A stretch of DNA of 64,000 nt from assembly GCA_963422655.1 (NCBI GenBank), contig OY730440.1, positions 372,001-436,000 on the forward strand, in the 5' to 3' direction. Source of the stretch: CATQHS01 sp963422655. GTDB lineage: Bacteria; Actinomycetota; Acidimicrobiia; Acidimicrobiales; Aldehydirespiratoraceae. A program made the position numbers and the translations under genes. The first letter of the stretch is position 1, and every line of letters starts with the position of its first letter. This document shows, in pieces, positions 9,093-17,416 of this stretch. The notes beneath the pieces are model-generated. The model was not told the origin of the DNA, did no database searches, and saw only the letters and a list, made by a program, of their open reading frames with translations.

Positions 9093-10340
9093 ATGGGTGC
9101 CGTCGAACCGACTGTGCCGATGAGTCCGGTCACTCCCGACGAGGCCACTCCCGGCCGGTCCGAGCGGTCCGGCCCGGTGGTCTCGGTGATCGTCCCGACC
9201 TACAACGAGGCCGAGAACATCACCGAGCTCATCGACCGGCTACGCCATGTGTTGGCCGGAACCCCCCACGAGATCATCGTGGCCGACGACGACAGCCCCG
9301 ACCAGACCTGGCAGGTGGCCCGTACCCACACCATCGACGACCCGTCTGTGAGGGTCCTGCGCCGCTTCGAGGATCGGGGGCTGTCCTCAGCGGTACTGGC
9401 GGGCATGGCCACGGCCGAGGGGCGGTCACTGGCCGTCATGGACGGTGATCTCCAGCACGATGAGACCATCTTGCCCCAGATGGTCTCATCGATCGTCGAC
9501 GATGGAGCCGACATCTGCGTGGGCACCCGGTCGGGTTCGGGCGGGTCCCACGGCCAGCGGTCGCCTCTCCGGCGGCTCGTGACCCGGACGGCGACGCTGC
9601 TGGCCCGCGTGCTGGTGACCAAGACCCGTACCACCGATCCCCTGAGCGGCTATTTCGTCATCAGCCGAACCGCGTACGAACGGATCGCCCCCGACATCAA
9701 CCCCAGGGGATTCAAGATCCTGCTCGAGTTCATCGGACGGGGTGAAGGGCTCCGACTTGCCGAAGTGGGTTACCGCTTCCGGCCCCGGATCCGCGGCGAG
9801 ACGAAGATGTCGGGGGCCATAGTCCGCAACTACCTGATCGCCATCCTGGACATGCGGTACGGACGCCACGTCTCGCCGGTGTTCCTCATGTACTGCCTGG
9901 TCGGGATCAGCGGGGTGGCGATCAACCTGGGCGGGTTCCTGATGGGCGAGCTCGTCGATCTCCCAAGAGTGGATCTGAACTTCGCGCCCGGCCTCACCCC
10001 GATCCACCTCTCGGTGGTGGCGGGCATCGAGCTCAGCATCATCAGCAACTTCTCGGTCAACAACTATGTCACCTTCTACGAGGACCGGTACCGGGGGTGG
10101 AGCCTGCTGAGAGGATTCGGGAAGTTCCAGACCGTGTCCATCGTGGGGCTGCTGGTGCAGGTGGCGGTCTTTCGGCTCTTGGAGCAGAACAACTTCCCGA
10201 CCGCATCGATGAACGACAGCCTGGCCACTACCGTCAACAACGGTGTCGGCATCGTCGTCGCCACCCCGTCCAACTTCTTCCTCAACGCCACGCTCACCTG
10301 GAGCCACCGCACCCGGGCCCGCCGCTTCACCTATGGCTAG
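9093..10340 (+). CDS. Polyprenol-phosphate mannosyltransferase with GtrA-like domain
   Basis: A 415-residue GT2 enzyme followed by a membrane domain. Residues about 30-250 hold the GT-A fold: SVIVPTYNEAENI, the ADDDSPDQT nucleotide motif, MDGDLQH (DxD metal site) and DPLSGYF, as in dolichol/polyprenol-P-mannose synthases (Ppm1/DPM1). The C-terminal 150 residues have about four helices (FLMYCLVGISGVAINL, NFSVNNYVTF) typical of GtrA flippase-like domains. It probably makes polyprenol-linked mannose at the membrane and helps present it for extracytoplasmic glycosylation. The same fusion occurs in other Actinobacteria and Archaea. Confidence 0.9.
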   Translation: MGAVEPTVPMSPVTPDEATPGRSERSGPVVSVIVPTYNEAENITELIDRLRHVLAGTPHEIIVADDDSPDQTWQVARTHTIDDPSVRVLRRFEDRGLSSAVLAGMATAEGRSLAVMDGDLQHDETILPQMVSSIVDDGADICVGTRSGSGGSHGQRSPLRRLVTRTATLLARVLVTKTRTTDPLSGYFVISRTAYERIAPDINPRGFKILLEFIGRGEGLRLAEVGYRFRPRIRGETKMSGAIVRNYLIAILDMRYGRHVSPVFLMYCLVGISGVAINLGGFLMGELVDLPRVDLNFAPGLTPIHLSVVAGIELSIISNFSVNNYVTFYEDRYRGWSLLRGFGKFQTVSIVGLLVQVAVFRLLEQNNFPTASMNDSLATTVNNGVGIVVATPSNFFLNATLTWSHRTRARRFTYG

Positions 10341-10520
10341 TCGGGTCGGCGATGCGGTCGTTACCGGTTCTCGACCAACGAACATCTCGGTCCGGCGCCA
10401 CATCTCTTCGGTGCGGTCGATGCGGCGTTCGGTGGGCGTGAGGCGTTCACCGGCGTCGGCTGTGGCTTCGGAGATGGTGTCGGCAGAGACGGTGTCGGCA
10501 GAGACGGTGTCGGTAGACAT
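10338..10520 (-). other. Possible gene start or gene remnant, minus strand
   Basis: An ATG at 10520 opens a minus-strand frame with coding-like third positions. It begins with three ADTVS-type repeats and continues with a charged, helix-like TERRIDRTEEMWRRTEMF segment. The frame stays open into DNA antisense to the glycosyltransferase, where its composition becomes shadow-like. It could be a real small protein lacking a clear end, or the 5' piece of a lost gene. The 294 bases between the flanking genes otherwise hold only the promoter region of the radical SAM gene. Confidence 0.3.
10471..10515 (+). repeat. Three 15-bp tandem repeats
   Basis: Three near-identical units of GAGACGGTGTCGGCA (one or two mismatches) lie head to tail between two plus-strand genes. 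In the minus-strand frame they encode ADTVS repeats. The unit length matches in-frame 15-bp repeats in two other genes of the window. Confidence 0.85.
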
Positions 10521-10554
10521 GGCGAAGAGAACTGGAGAACTGTGATCGATCCGT

Positions 10555-10560
10555 TACAAT
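10555..10560 (+). promoter_or_regulatory. -10-like box upstream of radical SAM gene
   Basis: TACAAT in a locally AT-richer stretch about 74 bases before the ATG at 10634. No convincing -35 was found. Confidence 0.4.
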
Positions 10561-10633
10561 CATTGATCTCTGATGTTCAGGGACAAACATCAACACCTAC
10601 TCGCCCTGGCACTTCGAGCAAAGGCCCCGAACC

Positions 10634-12127
10634 ATGACCAGAGTCAAAAGAGACAAGTACGAGCCGGCGGAGCGGGAACGACTGGTTCTCGATCAAGTGG
10701 AAAACCCGCGATATGACCGCCAGATCACAAACGGGCTCACCCCCTTCCTCGACCGGACCGTACCCTCCGACATGGGAGACTTCTACAGCTCCCGAGAACT
10801 CGAGGAACTGCTGCACATCCGAGGCACCGAACGAGACATCGAGGCACGCATGCCCGTCAAGATGACTCGGCACTACTTCGAGCTGGCCCGTAAGAGCCCG
10901 GCCCTGCAGAAACTCGTCAAGGCATCACCGGATGAGACGCTCGACCTCGAAGGATCCGACGACCCTGCCAACCAGATGTACTACAGCCCCATCGACGGAC
11001 TGCTCCACAAGTACGAGATGGGCCTCATATACGTCATCTCGACGTGTTCGGCCCACTGCCGGTTCTGCTACCGGGAAGAACTGATCGCCCGCAAAGACGT
11101 GCAGCACCGAAATGGTGCTTCCAAGAAAAAGGGACTGGCCCAAGTCAAAGAGGTCACCGACTACATACGGGTCCACAACACCGCAGTGGCGAGCAACGGC
11201 GGGTTCCACCCCGTGTCGGGACGGGGAATGCTCGAAGAGATCCTCTTGTCCGGCGGCGATCCGATGGTGCTGCCCAACAGCAAGCTGGCCGGTTGGTTCA
11301 CGGCATTGGCCGAAGCCGGAGTGAAGTCGATCCGGGTGGGAACCAAGGAGCTGTCTTTCTTCCCAGACCGGTTCGACAAGGCGTTCCTTGCGATGCTGGA
11401 CCGGTTTCACGATACCTATCCGCATGTGACTCTGCGGCTCATGACTCACTTCAGCCACCCCGACGAGATCTTGGACAAAGACGAAAACGGCGACTACATC
11501 GAAGACGCGGCCGGGTGCTACCGGTGGTATCCCGGCACCCGACGGGCCGTGGAGGCACTGGCGTCGCGCAGTTGGGTCAGTCTCGCCAACCAGTCACCGA
11601 TCATCAAAGGGGTCAACGACGACGTCGACGCATTGCACCTCATGCAGCGCACGCTCAAGCCGGCGGGGATCGAGAACCACTACTTCTTCGGTGGCCGTGA
11701 CATCATCGCCTACCGAGCCTTCAACGTTCCCATCGAAACGGCGTGGCAGATCGTCAACAACTCCCAGAAGGGGCTTTCCGGCGTCGAAGCCCACGCCCGA
11801 TTGGCCCTGTCCCACTACAAGGGCAAGGCCGAGGTCGTCACCGTCACCGACCGGCCCATCCTCGGACTGGCTGGAGCCCACAACGGGGTGGTGGTCTTCA
11901 AGATCCTTCGCAGCCCTGCCGACGCCTCGGACCGAGGCAAGGTGTGCATCGTCGGTCGCAACCCCGACGCCGTCTGGTTCGACGACTACGAAGATCGGAT
12001 CCTGTTCGACGAGGCCGGCCTCTTCGACACCTCGACCATAGCCGACACGGCCTCACCCACCCCGACACCCGGCTCAGCGGCCCGGGACCGATCGGACCGA
12101 GCGAGTTCCGTCCTGGTCGCCTCGTAA
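10634..12127 (+). CDS. Lysine-2,3-aminomutase-like radical SAM protein
   Basis: A 497-residue KamA-family protein. Residues about 137-145 carry the radical SAM cluster motif CSAHCRFCYR, followed by LLSGGDPMVLP (SAM-binding GGDP) and a long TIM-barrel core with RLMTHFSHPDEI and QSPIIKGVNDD. It departs from true lysine aminomutases: the substrate/PLP region reads HYFFGGRDIIAYRAFNVP, and the C-terminal DAPGGGGK block that holds a substrate aspartate is absent, replaced by SHYKGKAEVV and a tail ending in an acidic, Ser/Thr-rich segment. The radical chemistry is likely; the substrate is unknown. It stands alone, with a zincin gene convergent downstream. Confidence 0.85.
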   Translation: MTRVKRDKYEPAERERLVLDQVENPRYDRQITNGLTPFLDRTVPSDMGDFYSSRELEELLHIRGTERDIEARMPVKMTRHYFELARKSPALQKLVKASPDETLDLEGSDDPANQMYYSPIDGLLHKYEMGLIYVISTCSAHCRFCYREELIARKDVQHRNGASKKKGLAQVKEVTDYIRVHNTAVASNGGFHPVSGRGMLEEILLSGGDPMVLPNSKLAGWFTALAEAGVKSIRVGTKELSFFPDRFDKAFLAMLDRFHDTYPHVTLRLMTHFSHPDEILDKDENGDYIEDAAGCYRWYPGTRRAVEALASRSWVSLANQSPIIKGVNDDVDALHLMQRTLKPAGIENHYFFGGRDIIAYRAFNVPIETAWQIVNNSQKGLSGVEAHARLALSHYKGKAEVVTVTDRPILGLAGAHNGVVVFKILRSPADASDRGKVCIVGRNPDAVWFDDYEDRILFDEAGLFDTSTIADTASPTPTPGSAARDRSDRASSVLVAS

Positions 12128-12176
12128 CTCGCGTCACGTCGCGCTGCGCTTCGATTCCGGCCCAGCTCGGCGCGAC

Positions 12177-12521
12177 TCAAGCCCAGCCCAGCTCGGCGAG
12201 GGTGTCGTCGTCGATGCCGAAGTGGTGTGCGATCTCGTGCACGACAGTGACCGCCACCTCGCTTCTCGCCTCGGCATCGTCGTCGCACATGGCACATATT
12301 GGCAGCCGGTAGATGGTCACCCGGTCGGGCATGGCCAGACCGCCGTAGTCCCCCCGCTCGGTTAGAGGAATACCCTCATATAAACCCAACAGATCCTCGC
12401 TGGGATGGACATCTTCCACCACCACGGCCACGTTTTCCATCAACCGGCCCAACTCCGGAGGCAACGAATCGAGGGCATCGCCCACGAGGCGCTCGAAGCG
12501 GGCGCTGTCTATGGTGACCAT
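12177..12521 (-). CDS. Small MinZ-type zinc metallopeptidase
   Basis: A 114-residue protein of the small zincin family (also called DUF1025/Zincin_1). HEIAHHFGIDD near residues 94-104 holds the HExxH zinc site followed by an acidic third-ligand region. The preceding VAVVVEDVHP and DRVTIYRLPI strands match the family. No signal peptide is seen, so it is probably cytosolic. Its role is not established in the family. Convergent with the radical SAM gene. Confidence 0.85.
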   Translation of the reverse strand: MVTIDSARFERLVGDALDSLPPELGRLMENVAVVVEDVHPSEDLLGLYEGIPLTERGDYGGLAMPDRVTIYRLPICAMCDDDAEARSEVAVTVVHEIAHHFGIDDDTLAELGWA

Positions 12522-12604
12522 GATCTGACCGTACCGTCGGCGGCACGGTGAAGGGGTCGGACCGGTCAGGTGAGCTGAGGGGCCGGCGACTCCGGCCGGC
12601 TGGG

Positions 12605-12610
12605 TAAGGT
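12605..12610 (+). promoter_or_regulatory. Likely -10 box, leaderless start of helicase gene
   Basis: TAAGGT sits exactly six bases before GTG at 12617. A GGCCGG/CCGGCC hairpin (12581-12597) lies just upstream. Confidence 0.5.
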
Positions 12611-12616
12611 CGCTTC

Positions 12617-14398
12617 GTGGCCCCGCCCGATGATCCGCTGCTGGCCGATCTCACTACCGAGCAGCAAGAGGCCGTGACCACACGGGCTTCGCCGCTGTGC
12701 ATTCTGGCCGGGGCCGGGTCGGGCAAGACCCGGGTGTTGACCCGACGCATCGCCTGGCAGATCCGCAACGTCCCCATCGACCCTCGCCGGGTGCTGGCTC
12801 TCACCTTCACCCGCCGAGCTGCGGGTGAGCTGAGGGGCCGGCTAAGACGACTGGGGCTGCGCGATCCCGTCAGGGCGGGTACGTTCCATGCTGCGGCTCT
12901 GGCCCAGCTCCACCGTTATGCCGTCGACAGAGGTCGGCGCCCGCCGGAGATTCTGACGAACCGGGCTGCCTTCCTGGCTCGACTTCGCCCCGACCGCAGC
13001 CGCAAGGCTATCGCCGAGGCGTCCGCCGAGATCGACTGGGCCCGGGCTCGGATGGTCTCACCGGAGAAGTACGCCGAGGCCGCTGCATCTCACAAGCGAC
13101 TGACCGGTCGACGAGCCGCCGAGGTCGCCGATCTCTACGCCGAGTACGAAGCGGCCAAACGCCGCCGTCGGCCCCGGCTGTTCGACTTCGAGGACCTGCT
13201 CAGCGGGTGCCGCTCGTTAATGGAGAAACAACCAAACGAAGCCACCGCCCAGCGCTGGCGCAACCAACACCTTCTGGTCGACGAGCTCCAGGACGTCAAC
13301 CGGCTCCAGTTCGCCCTGCTGAGATCCTGGTTGGGCCCCGAGTCGACGCTCACTGTCGTCGGCGACGGTGACCAGGCCATCTACGGCTGGAACGGCGCCG
13401 ATCCGAGGTTGATCGGCGAAGTGGACCGGTACCTGCCCGGCTGCGCCGTGTTGCACCTGAACACCAATTTCAGGTCGACGCCGGAGATCCTCGAAGTTGC
13501 CGGCCGGGTTCTGGGCCGCCCGCCCCAACCGGCGGTACGGGTCTGCGGGCCGGATCCTACCGTCACCGAATGTTCGGGTGCCGATGAGGCGGCCACCCTG
13601 GTCCGAAGCGTGCGCAGCTGTCACAAGCCCGGGGCCCCGTGGCAACACCAAGCCGTCCTGGCCCGCACCAACGCTCAGTTGGCACCCTTGCAACAGGCAC
13701 TGGAGCGTCAAGGTATCGCTGTGATCACCCTGGCCACCTCGGATCTGCTCCAAAGACCCGGGGTGAGGGACCTACTCGACTCGTGGGAACCCGACGCCGA
13801 CCTTCACGCCACCGTGATCGATGCCCGGGTCGAGCGAGACGACCGCGCCGCCGAGGATTCCGAAGGACTCCTCGGCGTCGGCGCTCTCTTGGATCTGGCC
13901 GAGGAACACCTCTGCCTCGACCCCGGTGCCACGGTGCGATCCTTCACCGTCTCTTTGAAGGCAGACAGCCGCTCCCGAGCTCTCGACGACGGCGTGGAGT
14001 TGGCAACGTTTCACGCAGCCAAGGGCCTGGAATGGCCCATCGTTCATCTGGTCGGCATCGAGGACGGCCTCGTACCGATAGCCCACGCCCGAACGGCCGA
14101 GGCTCGAGCCGAGGAGCGGCGACTTCTCTACGTGGCCGTCACCCGAGCTCGCCAAGAGCTGCACGTGCTGTGGTGCAGTTCCCGATACTCCGGGGATCGG
14201 GTCAGGGATCGTCGACCTTCGCCGTGGATCGCCGATATCGAACCCGTGGCTTCGACCAGCGCCTCGGCCCGAGCCATCGGCGGCGGTGAGGTGGCCGAGA
14301 TAATCGCCGAGACCCGTCGGCTGCTCGGTGATCGGCCGGATCCGAACCGGATACAGGACGGCTCCGCGGCACTCTCGATCTCACCACCCGGGGGGTAA
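12617..14398 (+). CDS. UvrD-like superfamily 1 DNA helicase, short form
   Basis: A 593-residue ATP-dependent 3'-5' helicase of the UvrD/Rep/PcrA family. Motifs in order: AGAGSGKTR (I), LTFTRRAAGEL (Ia), VDELQD (II, with DELQ for the usual DEFQ), VGDGDQAIYGW (III), NFRS near residue 285 (IV), TFHAAKGLEW near 465 (V), LLYVAVTRAR (VI). Only about 180 residues separate IV and V against about 280 in E. coli UvrD, so the 2B subdomain is reduced. No HRDC domain is seen, which differs from mycobacterial UvrD2. GTG 12617 fits a leaderless start. The 3' end overlaps the antiporter gene antisense by 197 bp. Confidence 0.88.
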   Translation: MAPPDDPLLADLTTEQQEAVTTRASPLCILAGAGSGKTRVLTRRIAWQIRNVPIDPRRVLALTFTRRAAGELRGRLRRLGLRDPVRAGTFHAAALAQLHRYAVDRGRRPPEILTNRAAFLARLRPDRSRKAIAEASAEIDWARARMVSPEKYAEAAASHKRLTGRRAAEVADLYAEYEAAKRRRRPRLFDFEDLLSGCRSLMEKQPNEATAQRWRNQHLLVDELQDVNRLQFALLRSWLGPESTLTVVGDGDQAIYGWNGADPRLIGEVDRYLPGCAVLHLNTNFRSTPEILEVAGRVLGRPPQPAVRVCGPDPTVTECSGADEAATLVRSVRSCHKPGAPWQHQAVLARTNAQLAPLQQALERQGIAVITLATSDLLQRPGVRDLLDSWEPDADLHATVIDARVERDDRAAEDSEGLLGVGALLDLAEEHLCLDPGATVRSFTVSLKADSRSRALDDGVELATFHAAKGLEWPIVHLVGIEDGLVPIAHARTAEARAEERRLLYVAVTRARQELHVLWCSSRYSGDRVRDRRPSPWIADIEPVASTSASARAIGGGEVAEIIAETRRLLGDRPDPNRIQDGSAALSISPPGG

Positions 14399-16529
14399 CC
14401 ACCACCACGACGGTGGCATCGCAACGCTCCAGCACGGTCTCGACCGTGTGACCCAGGAACGGACGCCCGTCCACGTTGCGGAGCGAGGCTCCCAGCACCA
14501 CCAGATCAGCTCCTTCGTCGTGGGCCGTAGCCACCAAACGATGTGCCACCGACGACCCTTCGCTGACCAAGGTGCGCGGCCTCACTCCCAGCTCGGCGCC
14601 GAGCCCGACCGCCCGCTCCATCAAAGCCTCGGTCACCGCCTCCGACGAGTCGGTGCCGAGGTCGGCGCTGTCATGGCGGCGCCAACCGAACAGGCTCGGA
14701 AACTGGGGCCGGGGCCGCAATACCACGTGGGTGAGGACCACCTCCGTGCCGAGCTGGGCGCTGACCCCGTAGACGATCTCTTGGGCGGCCCGAGAAGATC
14801 GAGTCCCCGTCACCGGAACCACCGCCCGGGTGAAGGCGGAAGGCAGGGGAGTTTCCAGACGGCGGGCCCGGCGCACGATGACCACCGGCAAAGGCGACTT
14901 CAACAACAGCTCATCGACCATGGGCGAGTAGAGCTGACCCTCATGACGGGCAGCAACCCCCACACCGATCACGCCGTAGCCGAGGCGGGCCTCGGCCACG
15001 ATGGCCGCGGCCACGTCATCGGCCCGCACGGTCCGATGTTCTGCCTTTCGGCGATCCAACACGTCGCGCATCACTGCGGTGTCGGGGCATGGCGATCCGT
15101 CCGAGGACACCGAAAGGACCGTGGCCGGCACATCTATGGGCCAAGCGAAGTGCAGGAGCTGAGCGGCGGCGATCGACGCCGGCTGCCCCTGAGAGGCCAG
15201 CAACAGCCGGGACTGCCTCACGATCAAGTTCCGGCTCAGGGCATCCTCTCGGTCCAATCGCTCCTGCTCGTCGGGTGATCCCCGCCAGTCCTTCACCACC
15301 ACCCTCAAACTGACGGCGGCGAACACCGAGGTGACCAAAGGGACGATGACCACGACCGCATAAGCCGTCTCGCTGAACACGCCGAGTGACAGCCCCACCG
15401 ATGCGATCACGATCTCCAGGGCTCCCCTGGCATTGAGCCCGGCCCCCAAGGCGGTGGCGGCCCGAGGTGACTGGCCGGCCAGCCGAGCCCCCACGAAGGC
15501 GCCCAGGAACTTGGCCGCAATGGCTACCACCACCACTACCGCCGCCCACCCCAGGACTGATCCCTCACCCAGCAGGGCCAGGTCGACCCGGAGCCCGGCA
15601 GTGGCAAAGAACACCGGGGCCAGCAACGAGTTGGTGAGCGACTCGATGTCGTCGGCCACCCCGGACTGCTGGAAGCGGGAGCGGTTCAGGACGACTCCGG
15701 CCACGAAGGCGCCCAGAACCGCCTCGATACCCAGGGCCTGGGTGGCTACGCCGAATACCAACATAGTTAGGATCGCCACCGTGAGCGCGCCGGCTCGGTT
15801 GGACCCGTGGCGGCGCACCTCCCGCAGACAGGCGTCGACGGCACGCTGGCCCAGCGTCATGGCCAGCCCCAGAAAGGCGCCCAGCCCGATCACTGTTCGA
15901 ACAGTGGCCGAAACCGACACCGCTCCCTCAGCCGCGAAACCGGTGAAGACGGCCAGCATGACCCAGCCGACCACGTCGTTGGCCATGCCTGCCGCCACCG
16001 TGATCTGACCGAAGTCTCGGCGCATGAGACCGAGCTCGGACAAGATCCTGGCGATCACGGCCAGAGCCGACACCGACAGAGCAGCCGCCACGAACAGTAC
16101 GAAGACAGTTCTGTCGACCTCGGCCCCCACGAACTCAGCCGGCAGCACCGCCCCGGTCACCAGCCCACCGACCAATGGCACCACCAGACTGAAACCTGTC
16201 ACCAGCATGGCGGCCCGGCCCAGCCGCCGGATCAGCTCCAGATCGGTCTCGAACCCGGCGGTCACCAGCAGTAGTGCCACCCCCAGCCAGGTCACCGCGA
16301 ACAGTGCCCCCGAGGAGATCTCTTCACTGGGAAGGAACCAGTCGAAACCTCCAGCCCAGATCCGGCCGAACACCGACGGTCCCAGGAGCACGCCCGCCCC
16401 CAGATGCCCGATCACCGACGGCAGCCCGATCCGGCGCATCACGTAGCCCAGCGCCCGAGCCACGGCCACCAGCACCAGCAGTTGGGTCCAGAACACCAAG
16501 AGCTGGTGCTCGTCGAGAGGAGTCAGCAC
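14202..16529 (-). CDS. Cation/proton antiporter fused to UspA domains
   Basis: A 775-residue protein. Residues about 1-420 form a CPA2-type Na+ or K+/H+ exchanger with roughly twelve helices (RIGLPSVIGHLGAGVLLGPSVFG; GMANDVVGWVML with the ND ion-site pair; GLNARGALEIVIA). The remaining part holds universal-stress-protein-like domains, ending with GADLVVLGASLRNVDGRPFLGHTVE and a VVVVVTP strand. The last 60 or so residues are Arg/Ser/Pro-rich and lie antisense to the helicase C-terminus, so they may be read-through sequence with no function. UspA domains on such exchangers are thought to be nucleotide-sensing. Confidence 0.88.
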   Translation of the reverse strand: MLTPLDEHQLLVFWTQLLVLVAVARALGYVMRRIGLPSVIGHLGAGVLLGPSVFGRIWAGGFDWFLPSEEISSGALFAVTWLGVALLLVTAGFETDLELIRRLGRAAMLVTGFSLVVPLVGGLVTGAVLPAEFVGAEVDRTVFVLFVAAALSVSALAVIARILSELGLMRRDFGQITVAAGMANDVVGWVMLAVFTGFAAEGAVSVSATVRTVIGLGAFLGLAMTLGQRAVDACLREVRRHGSNRAGALTVAILTMLVFGVATQALGIEAVLGAFVAGVVLNRSRFQQSGVADDIESLTNSLLAPVFFATAGLRVDLALLGEGSVLGWAAVVVVVAIAAKFLGAFVGARLAGQSPRAATALGAGLNARGALEIVIASVGLSLGVFSETAYAVVVIVPLVTSVFAAVSLRVVVKDWRGSPDEQERLDREDALSRNLIVRQSRLLLASQGQPASIAAAQLLHFAWPIDVPATVLSVSSDGSPCPDTAVMRDVLDRRKAEHRTVRADDVAAAIVAEARLGYGVIGVGVAARHEGQLYSPMVDELLLKSPLPVVIVRRARRLETPLPSAFTRAVVPVTGTRSSRAAQEIVYGVSAQLGTEVVLTHVVLRPRPQFPSLFGWRRHDSADLGTDSSEAVTEALMERAVGLGAELGVRPRTLVSEGSSVAHRLVATAHDEGADLVVLGASLRNVDGRPFLGHTVETVLERCDATVVVVVTPRVVRSRVPRSRPVSGSDPADHRAADGSRRLSRPPHRRRWLGPRRWSKPRVRYRRSTAKVDDP

Positions 16530-16580
16530 GACTAGGGCTCCGGCGAAGCGTCGATTGTCGGGCCGTCGGCCCGAACTCGC

Positions 16581-17378
16581 TCAACCATCAGTGGCATCCA
16601 TGGATATGTCGACCAACACTGGAGCATGGTCGCTGGGCGGGTCGTCGCGGGGGCCCTTGCGCTCGTTGCGGTCGATGAGAACGTAATCGGCGGCGTCGGC
16701 CACCGAACGCGATCCCAGCACCAGATCTATGCGCATCCCCCTCTTCTTGTGGAAGTCCCCGGCCCGGTAGTCCCACCACGAGAACAGCCCGGGTTCGGGA
16801 TAGTGCTTCCGGAACACGTCCACCAGCCCCCACCCCAAAAGAGCGTCCAAGCGATCCCGTTCGGCAATGCTGGTATGGGTGGACTGTTCGAAGCGGGCCG
16901 GGTCATAGACGTCACGGTCGTCGGGGGCGATGTTGAAGTCGCCGCACACCATCACGGCGGCGCCGGGTTCGGTCTGCTGGTCGAGCCCGGCCCGCAGCCG
17001 CTCCAGCCAGCTCAGCTTGTACCGGTAATGATCGTGGTCGAGCGAGCGTCCGTTGGGCACGTAACAACAGGCCACTCGCACCCCTCCGCAGGTAGACCAA
17101 GCCAACCGAGCGTCGGGGTCGGGCTCGATACCGGGTCCGAACCCGGTAACCGGATCGCTCAACCCCACCCGGCTGCAGATGGCCACCCCGTTCCAGCGCC
17201 CCTGACCGTGGTGCAGAGTCTCATATCCGAGCGACTCGAAGGCCAGGGTCGGGAACGCCCCCGAGCCGAGCTTCGTCTCTTGGAGACAGATCACGTCGGG
17301 TTCGAAGGCACGGATCCAACGCTCGACCCGTCCGAGCCGGGCTTTCAACGAGTTGACGTTCCAAGTGACTATCCGCAC
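16581..17378 (-). CDS. xthA: Exodeoxyribonuclease III
   Basis: A 265-residue AP endonuclease/3'-5' exonuclease for base-excision repair. MRIVTWNVNSLKAR, LQETKL (catalytic Glu), GDFNIAPDD, the SWWDYRAG segment, RIDLVL and the terminal SDHAPV (Asp-His pair) are all in place and the length is normal. GTG at 17378 is preceded by TAGGGT seven bases upstream, so the transcript may be leaderless or nearly so. Divergent from kgd with about 38 bp between. Confidence 0.95.
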   Translation of the reverse strand: MRIVTWNVNSLKARLGRVERWIRAFEPDVICLQETKLGSGAFPTLAFESLGYETLHHGQGRWNGVAICSRVGLSDPVTGFGPGIEPDPDARLAWSTCGGVRVACCYVPNGRSLDHDHYRYKLSWLERLRAGLDQQTEPGAAVMVCGDFNIAPDDRDVYDPARFEQSTHTSIAERDRLDALLGWGLVDVFRKHYPEPGLFSWWDYRAGDFHKKRGMRIDLVLGSRSVADAADYVLIDRNERKGPRDDPPSDHAPVLVDISMDATDG

Positions 17379-17416
17379 CCTCCGGACCCTACTTGGATCG
17401 TATGATCGAATCGATC

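Noticed and set aside
14202..14398. Stop-codon or frameshift error in the antiporter
   Set aside because: The frame is continuous; the odd C-terminal tail is simply antisense to the helicase gene.
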